Shown: positions 51,631 to 59,449 of the stretch, piece by piece | How the letters are laid out: each line of letters begins with the position of its first letter | How positions within the stretch are numbered: the stretch's first letter is position 1 | DNA from: Anaerolineae bacterium | GTDB taxonomy: Bacteria; Chloroflexota; Anaerolineae; Aggregatilineales; Phototrophicaceae | Length of the DNA: 64,000 nucleotides | Assembly: GCA_022822545.1 (NCBI GenBank) | Contig: JAJEBE010000053.1 | Coordinates: forward strand, 124,001 to 188,000 | Reading direction: 5' to 3' | The notes under the pieces: model-generated | Database searches by the model: none | What the model saw: the letters and a program-made list of their open reading frames with translations, nothing else | Told to the model about the DNA's origin: nothing | Position numbers and translations under genes: made by a program

Positions 51631-53061
51631 CTAGTCCAGCAAGGCGCAAAAGCGCGGATAATGCTCGTCCCAGGCGACGCTGTCCTGCGGTTCATACAGC
51701 CGGTTCTCATCCGATTGGCTGAGCAGCGCCCGCGCTTCCGCCACGCTGCCTAACTCGCCGATGGCGATGAGCTGGACGATGGCATTGCCCGTCGCCGTCG
51801 CTTCCGCCGGCCCCGCCAGGACCGGGCGTCCAATCGCGTTGGCCGTCATCTGATTCAGCAGCGCATTGCGGGAGCCGCCGCCGATGATGTGCAAAACCTC
51901 AACCGACCGCCCCGATACCGCAATCAACTGCTCCAGCACATAACGATATTTATAAGCCAGGCTGACGTATACCGTCGCCATCACCTCGGCATCGCTCTCC
52001 GGCAGCGGCTGCCCCGTCCGGCGGCAATACTCGCTGATCCGCGCCGGCATATCGCCCGGCGGCAGGAAGAGCGGGTCGTCCGGCTCGATGAAGGCTTTGA
52101 AGGGCGCCGCGCTTTCTACCATCGCCGTCAATTGGGCGAAGCTGTAATCCACCCCCCGCGCACGCCAGGTCGCACGACACTGATCGGCCAGCCACAAGCC
52201 CATGATATTCTTCAGCAAACGGAAGCTGCCGCCATAGCCGCCCTCGTTGGTGACATTGGCCTCGTAGGCCGCATCGCTGATGATGGCCTCGTCCAATTCC
52301 AGGCCGAGCAAACTCCAGGTGCCGCTGCTCAGGTAGGCGTAGTTGTCGGTCGACGCGGGCACGGCTACCACCGCGCTGCCGGTGTCATGGCAAGCGGGAA
52401 CGATCACATCAATGCCCTTGTATTCGCCGATCCGCGTCCCCGGCGGGACGATCGGCGTCAGCAAATCAGTGGGGATGCCGACCGCTGCCATAATCTCCCG
52501 GTCCCAATCGCCCAGCCGCGGATTGTAAAGCTGCATCGTCGTCGCTTCCGTGAACTCACAGGTCTTCGACCCGGTCAGCCAATAATTAAATAGATCGGCG
52601 ATAGTCAGCATGGTCGCGGCCTGCTCCAGTAGCGGGCTGCCATCGCGGATGCTCGCCCCCAACTGAAACAATCCGTTCAGCGGGATAAATTGTATGCCCG
52701 TGCGCTCGAAGATTTCCCGACGCGGCATGCGCTCGAAGACCCAGTCCATCGCGCCATTCGTGCGCGGATCGCGATAATGCACCGGATTTGCCAGCAGCTC
52801 GCCGGCGGCATCCAGCAGCGCGTAATCCACGCCCCAGCAATCCAAGCCGATCGAGGCGGCGTCCGCCACCGCGCTGATGCCTGTGGTGATCTCGTGCCAG
52901 AGGCGCAAGACATCCCAATGCAAGCGCGTCGGCGTCTGCACCGGGATATTGGGAAAGCGATGGACCTCGTCCAGTTGCAGGCGCGCGCCGTCAAAAGCGG
53001 CATCCATGACCCGCCCGGAGGTCGCGCCGAGGTCGACCGCGATGACGCGTCGGGCGCTCAC
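51631..53061 (-). CDS. rhaB: Rhamnulokinase
   Basis: This 476-residue FGGY-family kinase phosphorylates L-rhamnulose at O1. RhaB-type features are AVDLGATSGRVMDAAFDG, HWDVLRLWHEI, SIGLDCWGVDYALLD, VHYRDPRTNGAMDWVF, FNYWLTGSKTCEFTEATTMQLYNP, YLSSGTWSLLGLEL, LLKNIMGLWLADQCR and HIIGGGSRNALLNQMTANAIGRPV. It starts at GTG 53061 with GAGGG upstream and a good promoter at 53176-53204. It heads the kinase, ATPase and permease genes. No L-rhamnose isomerase gene is in the window. Confidence 0.93.
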   Translation of the reverse strand: MSARRVIAVDLGATSGRVMDAAFDGARLQLDEVHRFPNIPVQTPTRLHWDVLRLWHEITTGISAVADAASIGLDCWGVDYALLDAAGELLANPVHYRDPRTNGAMDWVFERMPRREIFERTGIQFIPLNGLFQLGASIRDGSPLLEQAATMLTIADLFNYWLTGSKTCEFTEATTMQLYNPRLGDWDREIMAAVGIPTDLLTPIVPPGTRIGEYKGIDVIVPACHDTGSAVVAVPASTDNYAYLSSGTWSLLGLELDEAIISDAAYEANVTNEGGYGGSFRLLKNIMGLWLADQCRATWRARGVDYSFAQLTAMVESAAPFKAFIEPDDPLFLPPGDMPARISEYCRRTGQPLPESDAEVMATVYVSLAYKYRYVLEQLIAVSGRSVEVLHIIGGGSRNALLNQMTANAIGRPVLAGPAEATATGNAIVQLIAIGELGSVAEARALLSQSDENRLYEPQDSVAWDEHYPRFCALLD

Positions 53062-53175
53062 GAGCGGCCCTCACATGCCAAGGCGGCGATGGATTCCGCA
53101 TTTGAATTGTGCGAGGCGCGGCAGCTTGACATTAATTCATAGTCGAAAAATCAGCGCGAATAAATGAGTATCGCA

Positions 53176-53204
53176 ATTATAGACGCGATGACCCGCTTTG
53201 TCAC
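53176..53204 (-). promoter_or_regulatory. Promoter of the rhaB-transporter operon
   Basis: On the minus strand GTGACA (53204-53199) and TATAAT (53181-53176) are 17 bases apart, 115 bases upstream of GTG 53061. It is the strongest -10 in the window. Confidence 0.78.
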
Positions 53205-53219
53205 ATTCTGCGGCCAAGG

Positions 53220-53885
53220 TCAGTCTGCGCGCTCAATGTCCCGCACCAGATCCACCGTGAAATCTTCCAGCGTGGTGATATGCGCGTCCGCCAGCGCCAG
53301 CACATCGCCCGGCAAGGGGTAATCCGGGCTGGGCGCCGCCACCGCGTACATGCCGGCCGCTTTCAGCGAGCGCAAGCCGTTTGCCGAGTCTTCGATGCCC
53401 AGGCTGGCTTCGGGTCGAACGCCCAATGCTTTGAGCGCCTCCAGGTAGATATCCGGCGCCGGTTTGCCTCGCGGCACCTCATCGCCATAAATCATGACTT
53501 CGAATATCTGATCCAGCCCGGTAATCCCCAGCACCGCTTTGATGATCTCGGTCGGCGAGCCGGACGCCAAGCCGACGCGGAAATGCCGCTTCATGTGGCT
53601 GACGGATTCTAGCGCGCCCGGCCGCGTCGGCATCCGCGCTTCATAATGCGCGATCACCCGCGCCTTCATCTCGGCAATGATATCTTCGATGCTCTCGTCC
53701 AAAGCCAGCTTGTCACGCATTACTCCCGCCCAGCCGACCGTGCTGCGCCCCATCGCCAGGCGCTGAAATTCATCTGTCCATTGCAGCCCGCGGTCGCGCG
53801 CGAATTCCACGCGGGATTTGTCCCAATAGACCTCGCTATCGACCAGGACGCCGTCCATATCAAATATCACCGCTTCTATTGGCAT
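53220..53885 (-). CDS. HAD-superfamily sugar phosphatase/phosphoglucomutase-like
   Basis: This 221-residue protein has all four HAD motifs: IFDMDGVLVDSEVYWDKSR, LASGSPTEI, K in RGKPAPDIYLEAL and GIEDSANGLRS. The cap and the second Asp (DMDGVL) fit the beta-phosphoglucomutase/2-deoxyglucose-6-phosphatase group (YniC-like). It precedes rhaB on the same strand and could dephosphorylate a dead-end sugar phosphate. That role is inference. Confidence 0.9.
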   Translation of the reverse strand: MPIEAVIFDMDGVLVDSEVYWDKSRVEFARDRGLQWTDEFQRLAMGRSTVGWAGVMRDKLALDESIEDIIAEMKARVIAHYEARMPTRPGALESVSHMKRHFRVGLASGSPTEIIKAVLGITGLDQIFEVMIYGDEVPRGKPAPDIYLEALKALGVRPEASLGIEDSANGLRSLKAAGMYAVAAPSPDYPLPGDVLALADAHITTLEDFTVDLVRDIERAD

Positions 53886-53914
53886 GTTAATTCACTCACC
53901 GCTACAACAAGAAT

Positions 53915-53941
53915 TGTAGGGGCAACCTATCAGGTTGCCCG
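53915..53941 (+). repeat. REP-like palindrome
   Basis: TGTAGGGGCAACCTAT then CAGGTTGCCCG: paired changes (CAACC/GGTTG) keep the stem. It lies between the mutarotase and HAD genes. Confidence 0.88.
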
Positions 53942-53983
53942 TTGTGGTCCGATGACCAATTGCTGCAAAGGCCTATTGGCAAC

Positions 53984-54421
53984 CTATACCGCCTGATCCG
54001 CCGGCGGCGCCACCACACCGATGGTCAACAAGATATTGGCGTAGATGCGCTGCTCGCCGGTGGCGATGACCAGGCAGCAGCTATCCTTCTTGGCTTCGTC
54101 ATAAAAGGCGAAGCGCTCCAACGGGCTCAGCTCGACATCGTCCGGCAGCAAGCGGCGGAAATCGGCATAGATGCTCGGCTCGGCGCCATCATCGCGGCGC
54201 ATGACATGAGCCGCTTCAATCGGCGTCACGCTCAGCACCGCCTCCATCACATCCGTGACGGTCACCAAGCCCGGCGCCAGATTGAGGTAAACGCGCTCCG
54301 CCTGCGGGTGAGCATTGGTGGCGACCGGGTAATTGCCATCAGGAATCAGAATGGTCGCGCCATGCCCGGCCTTGCCCAAGGCGCTTAATATCTGCGGATG
54401 AATCAATTTGGCGTCTATCAT
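53984..54421 (-). CDS. FucU/RbsD-family sugar mutarotase
   Basis: This 145-residue protein matches the FucU/RbsD family: MIDAKLIHPQILSALGKAGHG, LIPDGNYPV, VYLNLAPGLVTVTDVMEAVLSVTPIEAAHVM and RFAFYDEAKKDSCCLVIATGEQRIYANILLTIGVV. It interconverts sugar anomers so the following kinase or isomerase receives the right form. The context (rhaB, rhamnose-type transporter) suggests a deoxysugar. True RhaM mutarotases are a different family. Confidence 0.92.
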   Translation of the reverse strand: MIDAKLIHPQILSALGKAGHGATILIPDGNYPVATNAHPQAERVYLNLAPGLVTVTDVMEAVLSVTPIEAAHVMRRDDGAEPSIYADFRRLLPDDVELSPLERFAFYDEAKKDSCCLVIATGEQRIYANILLTIGVVAPPADQAV

Positions 54422-54461
54422 CGGTCTCTCTCACTTTTCAACACAAGGTTTTGCTAGGCAT

Positions 54462-54486
54462 CGGGCGATTCACAGCATCGCCCCTG
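54462..54486 (-). repeat. REP-like palindrome
   Basis: CGGGCGATTCACAGCATCG then CCCCTG. It closely resembles the copy at 25804; its GTAG end has decayed. Confidence 0.82.
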
Positions 54487-54587
54487 CGCCTTATCTTGTT
54501 TTCACCATTCGCGCGCTTAACTTGGAAGTATCTCTGTGCCCTCAGTAGAACCAATAAAGTAATGCAAATTTCGCTAAAGCAACGATC

Positions 54588-54614
54588 GGTAGGGGCGACA
54601 TACCATGTCGCCCG
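54588..54614 (+). repeat. REP-like palindrome
   Basis: GGTAGGGGCGACATACC then ATGTCGCCCG. It pairs head-to-head with the copy at 54636. Confidence 0.88.
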
Positions 54615-54635
54615 AAATCACAAGTCGCAGCGGCA

Positions 54636-54663
54636 GCGGGCGACCAGATTGGTCGCCCCTACA
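54636..54663 (-). repeat. REP-like palindrome
   Basis: GCGGGCGACCAGATT then GGTCGCCCCTACA, the inverted partner of the copy at 54588. Confidence 0.9.
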
Positions 54664-54752
54664 GGGCTCGCTTTTTTTGCATGACTTACTTGCGCTTACT
54701 TCTGTATCTCTGTGGTTAAATCCCCGTGATATCTTCTGCACAGTCCTAAGCC

Positions 54753-55283
54753 TCAACCCACCTTCCGGATGCTGTCTCCCACTTTGATCACGCCGTCTTC
54801 GATGACCCGCGCGTAGACGCCGCGCCGCCGCTCCAGCATGCCTTGGTCGGACATGATCCACTTCCGCGCCGGACCGCCAAAGCGCCGCGCGAACTTGGTG
54901 CAGCCGGTATGCGGCAGCGGGCTGATCTCCATCACTGCCTCGCCCAGCCGCAAGCGCGTGCCCGGCGGCAGATTGTCCTGCGATATATCCAGGTCGACAA
55001 ATAACTGATCGCCGGCTTCCGCCCAGCGCGACCGGTCGCCCGCCAACAAGTGTATCAGCCGGCTGTTCATCAGCGTGATCTGCGCCTCCGGGTCTGCCCC
55101 GCGCCGCAGCCAGTCATCGCCCGTCAACCCCCCCTCCGCAGTGAAGGTCGCGCTCTCCAGCGATTCCCGCTCGTCGCGGGCCGGCCGCCGCACGATCATC
55201 TCCACGCGGCCCCCATCCTGTGGCGATGGCGCTATCTCCGCCCAGCGCGCCTCAATTTCTTCATAGCTTAAAGTCGCTTGCAT
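54753..55283 (-). CDS. MOSC-domain protein
   Basis: This 176-residue protein is a MOSC (molybdenum cofactor sulfurase C-terminal) domain alone, as in YiiM-type proteins. It has a beta-rich layout with GGLTGDDWLRRG, ITLMNSRLIHLLAGD, DISQDNLPPGTRLRLGEAVMEISPLPHTGCTKFARRFG (the conserved cysteine) and GVYARVIEDGVIKVGD. It may bind molybdenum cofactor or sulfur. GGAGAG precedes ATG 55283 and a promoter lies at 55322. No molybdoenzyme gene is adjacent. Confidence 0.9.
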   Translation of the reverse strand: MQATLSYEEIEARWAEIAPSPQDGGRVEMIVRRPARDERESLESATFTAEGGLTGDDWLRRGADPEAQITLMNSRLIHLLAGDRSRWAEAGDQLFVDLDISQDNLPPGTRLRLGEAVMEISPLPHTGCTKFARRFGGPARKWIMSDQGMLERRRGVYARVIEDGVIKVGDSIRKVG

Positions 55284-55321
55284 TGGTCTCTCCGCAACTG
55301 AATTCTTTCTGCGCTGATGGC

Positions 55322-55350
55322 ACTATACGACAGAATGGCGGAAATGTCTT
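55322..55350 (-). promoter_or_regulatory. Promoter of the MOSC gene
   Basis: On the minus strand AAGACA (55350-55345) and TATAGT (55327-55322) are 17 bases apart, about 40 bases upstream of ATG 55283. Confidence 0.65.
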
Positions 55351-55624
55351 GTGCCGTCTGACGCGGTCGGCGGAGCAATCAAGCGAGATCTTGCCTTCGC
55401 CTGGGTCATCGCTAGAGATAGAAATCTGTAGGGGCGAGCTATCAGGTCGCCCGCGTTCTGACCCTCTTTTCCCTCCGTGTACTCGGTGGCAAATCTTTCC
55501 CGCTGTTCTCGCCCGGCTTGGAATCAGCATGGCGCGATCGCCGCGGCGTTGTTACGATACCCGACGTCGTTCGCTTATGGCGCGCGACCAACAGGCTTAT
55601 GAAATCTAAGGAGTCCACACTCAA
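55351..55624. other. Spacer between MOSC and aldo/keto reductase genes
   Basis: It contains a REP-like copy, a piece of the CACAGAG-type repeat (near 55460, CCTCCGTGTACTCGGTGGC) and no visible gene. TAAGGAG is found 11 bases before ATG 55625. Confidence 0.45.
55427..55454 (+). repeat. REP-like palindrome
   Basis: TGTAGGGGCGAGCTAT then CAGGTCGCCCGC, with one mismatch in the stem. Confidence 0.88.
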
Positions 55625-56623
55625 ATGGCGATAACACACCGACGTTTGGGACGGCATGGCGTCCTCGTCAGCAACCTCTGCCTCGGCACCATGAACTTCG
55701 GCCCCTACACATCCAAAGAAGACAGCTTCGCTATCATGGACCGCGCGCTGGAGCTGGGCATCAACTTCTTCGATACTGCCGATGTCTACGGCCGAACAGC
55801 CGGCCCCGGCGCCACCGAGGAGATTATCGGCGAGTGGTTCGCTCAAGGCGGCGGCCGGCGCGACGCCGTCGTGCTGGCGACCAAAGTCTACAATCCCGTC
55901 AGCCGCGCGGAATATCTGCCCGAGCCCAATCGCGATCAGCGCAACCTGTCCGCCTACAAGATCCAAAAACATTGCGAAGGCAGCCTCGAGCGCTTGCGGA
56001 CCGACCGCATCGATATCTATCAGATGCACCATGTCGATCATGATTGCCCCTGGGACGAGACCTGGACCGCCTTCAACAGCCTCATCGGCCAAGGCAAGGT
56101 TGTCTATATCGGCTCGAGCAACTTCGCCGGCTGGGATATCGCCACTGCCTGCCAGGAAGCCGCGAAGCGCAATATGCTCGGCTTGGTCAGCGAGCAGAGC
56201 ATCTACCACCTCGATAACCGCGCCATCGAACTCGAGGTCATCCCCGCTTGTCGTCATTATGGCCTGGGGCTGATCCCCTGGAGCCCGCTCGGCGGCGGCT
56301 TGCTGGCGGGCGCGCTGGAAAAGGTCGAGACCGGCCGGCGCAGCAACCCGGGTCTCATCGCCCGCGTCGAGGAGAAACGCCCGCAGTTGGACGCCTGGGA
56401 GGCGCTCTGCCGTGAAATCGGCCACCCGCCCGCCGAGGTCGCCCTAGCCTGGTTGCTGCATAATCCAGCCGTCAGCGCGCCGATTATCGGTCCGCGAACG
56501 ATGGAGCAGTTGGAAAGCGCCGCCCGCGCTACCGAAATTACACTGGACGCCGACGCGCTGGCCAGGCTGGACGAGATCTTCCCCGGCCCCGGCGGCGAAG
56601 CGCCAAAGGCTTACGCCTGGTAA
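55625..56623 (+). CDS. Aldo/keto reductase
   Basis: This 332-residue NADPH-dependent oxidoreductase has the catalytic tetrad D50 and Y55 (NFFDTADVYG), K87 (LATKVYN) and H135 (YQMHHVD). The cofactor-binding end VSAPIIGPRTMEQLESAARA is also typical. The N-terminus RRLGRHGVLVSNLCLGTMNFG matches the voltage-channel-beta/YghZ-like group. It stands alone between repeats. The substrate is a carbonyl of unknown identity, possibly a sugar aldehyde. Confidence 0.94.
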   Translation: MAITHRRLGRHGVLVSNLCLGTMNFGPYTSKEDSFAIMDRALELGINFFDTADVYGRTAGPGATEEIIGEWFAQGGGRRDAVVLATKVYNPVSRAEYLPEPNRDQRNLSAYKIQKHCEGSLERLRTDRIDIYQMHHVDHDCPWDETWTAFNSLIGQGKVVYIGSSNFAGWDIATACQEAAKRNMLGLVSEQSIYHLDNRAIELEVIPACRHYGLGLIPWSPLGGGLLAGALEKVETGRRSNPGLIARVEEKRPQLDAWEALCREIGHPPAEVALAWLLHNPAVSAPIIGPRTMEQLESAARATEITLDADALARLDEIFPGPGGEAPKAYAW

Positions 56624-56947
56624 TCTCGATGCCATGCGCCGCCATCGGGTCGCCGCCTCCGGCGAAAGCGCCAATGGAATTGACAGCCCGGTCGAGTGGG
56701 ATTGCGTGTTAGGGGAGTGGTGATTTTGGTGGATGCGGAACGCTAGCATTGATCGCCGGTTTCCGCATTTAAGCTCCCCTCTCTAATGCTTTGGGGAGGG
56801 GCCGGGGGTGGGGTTGGAAAGGGCAATATCCACAGAATTCACCACTCCCGTGTTAGAGCGCTTTTGCTCAAGCAGCGCTCACTTGCTATCCTCATGTGGA
56901 ATGGATACTATTTGTATACGAGTTAAGAATTACAACTGGAGCGAGCT
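56624..56947. other. Spacer with an inverted-repeat pair
   Basis: GGGAGTGGTGATTTTGGTGGAT near 56714 is matched on the other strand near 56830 (CACAGAATTCACCACTCCC), and a relative occurs near 11110. Between them is a GGGGAGGGGCCGGGGGTGGGG tract. It could be a small non-autonomous repeat element. No gene was seen. Confidence 0.45.
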
Positions 56948-58111
56948 ATGGTCAGGTTGACGAATGTTGCGAAAAGGCGCGTATTGCTCGCGCTGATATT
57001 GAGCCTGCTTATTGTGGCTGCTTGGCCTGTCGCCGCGGCGAATATCTACATCGACTACACGTGCATCTTAAAAGAAGCGCTCGAAGCCGCCAATAAAGAT
57101 AAAGAAAAAGACGACTGCGAGGCTGGCAGCGGCGACGATGTCATCATCCTGACGCGCGATGACAAGCCCCGATCAGGAGAACTGCCAGCGGTCAAGGAAA
57201 ATCTTGTCATTGAAGGCAATAACCACACTATCAACGCGGACAGAAATGACCCCGCCTTCGAGGTCGAAGGCGCTCACCTGACGATCAAAAATCTCAAGAT
57301 TGAGTTCGACAGAAAAAGGAAGCGCGAGGCCTTTGAAGTCACTGACGGCAAACTGACTCTCATCAATGTTGTAGTCGAAAACTGCGAAGAAGGCATCGAG
57401 CAGGAAGACAGCCACATAACCATTAAGGGCAACTCTGATATCTGTGGTCTGAGCGCGGATGAAATTGTGGAGGGGGACGGGGGAACCACCGATATTACAC
57501 TGCCTGCGCCGATTCATGTGGACACCTGTTCCCAAATAGGCGGCGGTATTGTCGTGACGGCTACCTTCGGCGCGGGCAGCGGGGTACAATGCCAACTGGT
57601 GGATGGGCCGGGCATTGGCGTCCAGTCGGTTGTCGACGCCGGCTTCATCACAGCTGTCAATCTCTGGGCTTATGTCGAACAAGGCGTCGAAATCTGCTTC
57701 CCGAACATTGGCTCGATCACCTTCATTGATACGACGACTTCCCCCCGCGTTGTGTCAACCATCGACTCTTATCGCCGCGACAACAGCACCTGCGCCCATG
57801 TGACGCGTCCCGGCACAGTCGTCCTGGCGCCAGGCCAGCCGACGAGCGGAACCCCGCCTGTTGCCAGCGGGACAACGATGGACCAACCGACCACTGGAAC
57901 CGGCGCCGCTCCAGCTTCCGCGGGCTGCCCGATCCATACGACGGGCCATCTTTTCCTGCGCGCCAGCCCATCTCTGCAAGGCACGGTGCTCGGCGCTGTC
58001 CCGCGCGGCTCAAACCTGATTTCGCCCTCGCGCACCACCTATTGGTACCAGGTCACTTACAACGGGCAGACGGGCTGGATCGGCCACAAATACGTCAGAG
58101 CGAATTGCTGA
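56948..58111 (+). CDS. Secreted protein with beta-helix-like and SH3b domains
   Basis: This 387-residue exported protein has a signal peptide (RRVLLALILSLLIVAAWPVAAAN). A region resembling the start of parallel beta-helix proteins follows (CILKEALEAANKDKEKDDCEAGSGDDVIIL ... LVIEGNNHTINAD). Next comes a middle beta domain with paired cysteines, a Thr/Pro-rich linker (PGQPTSGTPPVASG) and a C-terminal bacterial SH3 domain (HLFLRASPSLQGTVLGAVPRGSNL ... WYQVTYNGQTGWIGHKYV). It is probably anchored to or acts at the cell surface. It is followed by a good terminator. Confidence 0.82.
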   Translation: MVRLTNVAKRRVLLALILSLLIVAAWPVAAANIYIDYTCILKEALEAANKDKEKDDCEAGSGDDVIILTRDDKPRSGELPAVKENLVIEGNNHTINADRNDPAFEVEGAHLTIKNLKIEFDRKRKREAFEVTDGKLTLINVVVENCEEGIEQEDSHITIKGNSDICGLSADEIVEGDGGTTDITLPAPIHVDTCSQIGGGIVVTATFGAGSGVQCQLVDGPGIGVQSVVDAGFITAVNLWAYVEQGVEICFPNIGSITFIDTTTSPRVVSTIDSYRRDNSTCAHVTRPGTVVLAPGQPTSGTPPVASGTTMDQPTTGTGAAPASAGCPIHTTGHLFLRASPSLQGTVLGAVPRGSNLISPSRTTYWYQVTYNGQTGWIGHKYVRANC

Positions 58112-58145
58112 TGAAGCTGCTGGCAAAGCTTAACTAGCCTCAGCG

Positions 58146-58173
58146 GGGGCGGCTCAACGGGCTGCCCCTTTTT
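58146..58173 (+). terminator. Rho-independent terminator
   Basis: GGGGCGGC and GCTGCCCC pair (one G-U) around TCAACGG, followed by TTTTT. It lies 35 bases after the SH3b-protein gene. Confidence 0.85.
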
Positions 58174-58262
58174 GTTTCCGCCTGCTGCAAGGCCTCTCCC
58201 GCAAACTGATTTTGCACTTTTTTTACAATCTATCACTTACGGTTGGGGATTTCTGTGATATC

Positions 58263-58288
58263 GTATATTCAGAAAGTTCTGAATATAC
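58263..58288. promoter_or_regulatory. Perfect 26-base palindrome upstream of the FAS1 gene
   Basis: GTATATTCAGAA and TTCTGAATATAC are perfect 12-base arms around AG. It lies 26 bases before ATG 58315, over the likely transcription start, and is AT-rich against its surroundings. It is probably a repressor operator; no matching regulator gene is adjacent. Confidence 0.7.
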
Positions 58289-58314
58289 AGAACAATAGCA
58301 AAGGAAAACCCATC

Positions 58315-59352
58315 ATGTATCGTATAGCCGTCGTATTGCTCGTCTTTCTCTCCCTATTGCTGTCTCTGCCCGCCCTGGCTGATGGCCGCGAAAGCACCAT
58401 CGCCGATATCGTCGTCGCATCCGCCGAAGCCGAAGCGCCTGAATTTACCACTTTGCTCGCCGCCGTCAGCGCTGCCGATCCCGGGATCCTGGCTGCGCTT
58501 GCCGATCCGGAAGCCGAACTGACGGTGTTCGCGCCGACCGATGCCGCCTTCGCCGCCCTGGCGGAAGCCCTCGGCGAGGAAGCCTTTGGCGCGATCCTTG
58601 CCGAAGAAGGGACGCCAACTCTGAATGAAATCTTGCTTTATCATGTCGTTGAAGGCGCGATCGGCTCGGCTGATGTGGTTGCCGCGCTGGCAGCGGCGGA
58701 AGCTGACGACATGGGGCATGTGAGCATTCCGGTAGTCACGCTCAGCGGTCAAGCGCTCGATATCGCCGGCACAATAGGCGCCGACGGGCTTGACCTCAGC
58801 GCGGGCGTCAGCATTGCTGAAGCCAACCTTGTATTGGACATGGTTGATATTGAAGCCAGCAACGGCCTAATCCACGTCATCGACGCCGTCATCGTGCCGG
58901 AGCTGCGGACCATCGCCGACATTGTGGTCGAACTGGCGGGCGGCGAAGAACCCGAATTCACCACCTTGTTGACGGCTGTCGGCGCCGCTGACCCCGCAGT
59001 GCTTGAGTTGCTCGCCGATCCCGCCGCCGCTGTCACGGTTTTCGCGCCGGTGGACGCCGCCTTTGCCGCGGTTGAAGGCTTGGCTGACATCGTCGCTGAT
59101 ACGGGTTTGCTGACCGCGATCTTGCAGTATCACGTTCTCCCCGGCACTGTCTACAGCTTCCAGCTTGGCGGCCTGGTTGATGATATGGGCCAGGCAGCGA
59201 TGGCTATGGCAAGCGGCAGCGAAGCAACTATCTCCGTTAGCGACATGGGCGTCATGATTGACGGCGCCAATGTTCTGCTAGATCTGGTGGACATTGAAGC
59301 CAGCAACGGCGTCATCCACGTCATCGATGCTGTCATCGTACCCGGCGCCTAG
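58315..59352 (+). CDS. Secreted protein with two fasciclin (FAS1) domains
   Basis: This 345-residue protein starts at ATG 58315 (AAGGAAA upstream). It has a signal peptide ending LPALADG and two FAS1 repeats. Each has TIADIVV, PEFTTLL.AV..ADP, the H1 box VFAP.DAAFAA, ILxYHV and the H2 box NG.IHVIDAVIVP. The two halves are clearly duplicated. FAS1 proteins mediate adhesion outside the cell. The composition is Ala/Asp/Glu-rich. A terminator follows. Confidence 0.94.
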   Translation: MYRIAVVLLVFLSLLLSLPALADGRESTIADIVVASAEAEAPEFTTLLAAVSAADPGILAALADPEAELTVFAPTDAAFAALAEALGEEAFGAILAEEGTPTLNEILLYHVVEGAIGSADVVAALAAAEADDMGHVSIPVVTLSGQALDIAGTIGADGLDLSAGVSIAEANLVLDMVDIEASNGLIHVIDAVIVPELRTIADIVVELAGGEEPEFTTLLTAVGAADPAVLELLADPAAAVTVFAPVDAAFAAVEGLADIVADTGLLTAILQYHVLPGTVYSFQLGGLVDDMGQAAMAMASGSEATISVSDMGVMIDGANVLLDLVDIEASNGVIHVIDAVIVPGA

Positions 59353-59388
59353 ATACAAGCCGCCAGATTAGCGCGGTTCGCCGCGCGG

Positions 59389-59418
59389 GAACCTCATCAG
59401 CCGATGGGGTTCTTTTTT
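59389..59418 (+). terminator. Rho-independent terminator
   Basis: GAACCTCAT and ATGGGGTTC pair (one wobble) around CAGCCG, followed by TTTTTT. It ends the FAS1 gene and lies before the convergent glcF gene. Confidence 0.85.
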
Positions 59419-59449
59419 CCCCGCCAGCCCCCAGGGTACAAACCTTGAG

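Larger units (their letters stand above)
54422..54752. other. Repeat-filled spacer upstream of the mutarotase gene
   Basis: The 331 bases hold three REP-like copies and two pieces of the CACAGAG-type repeat (near 54527 and 54696). No gene or strong promoter was seen. Confidence 0.5.

Noticed and set aside
55442-56425. 327-codon minus-strand open frame
   Set aside because: It is antisense to the aldo/keto reductase, which has its full catalytic tetrad.
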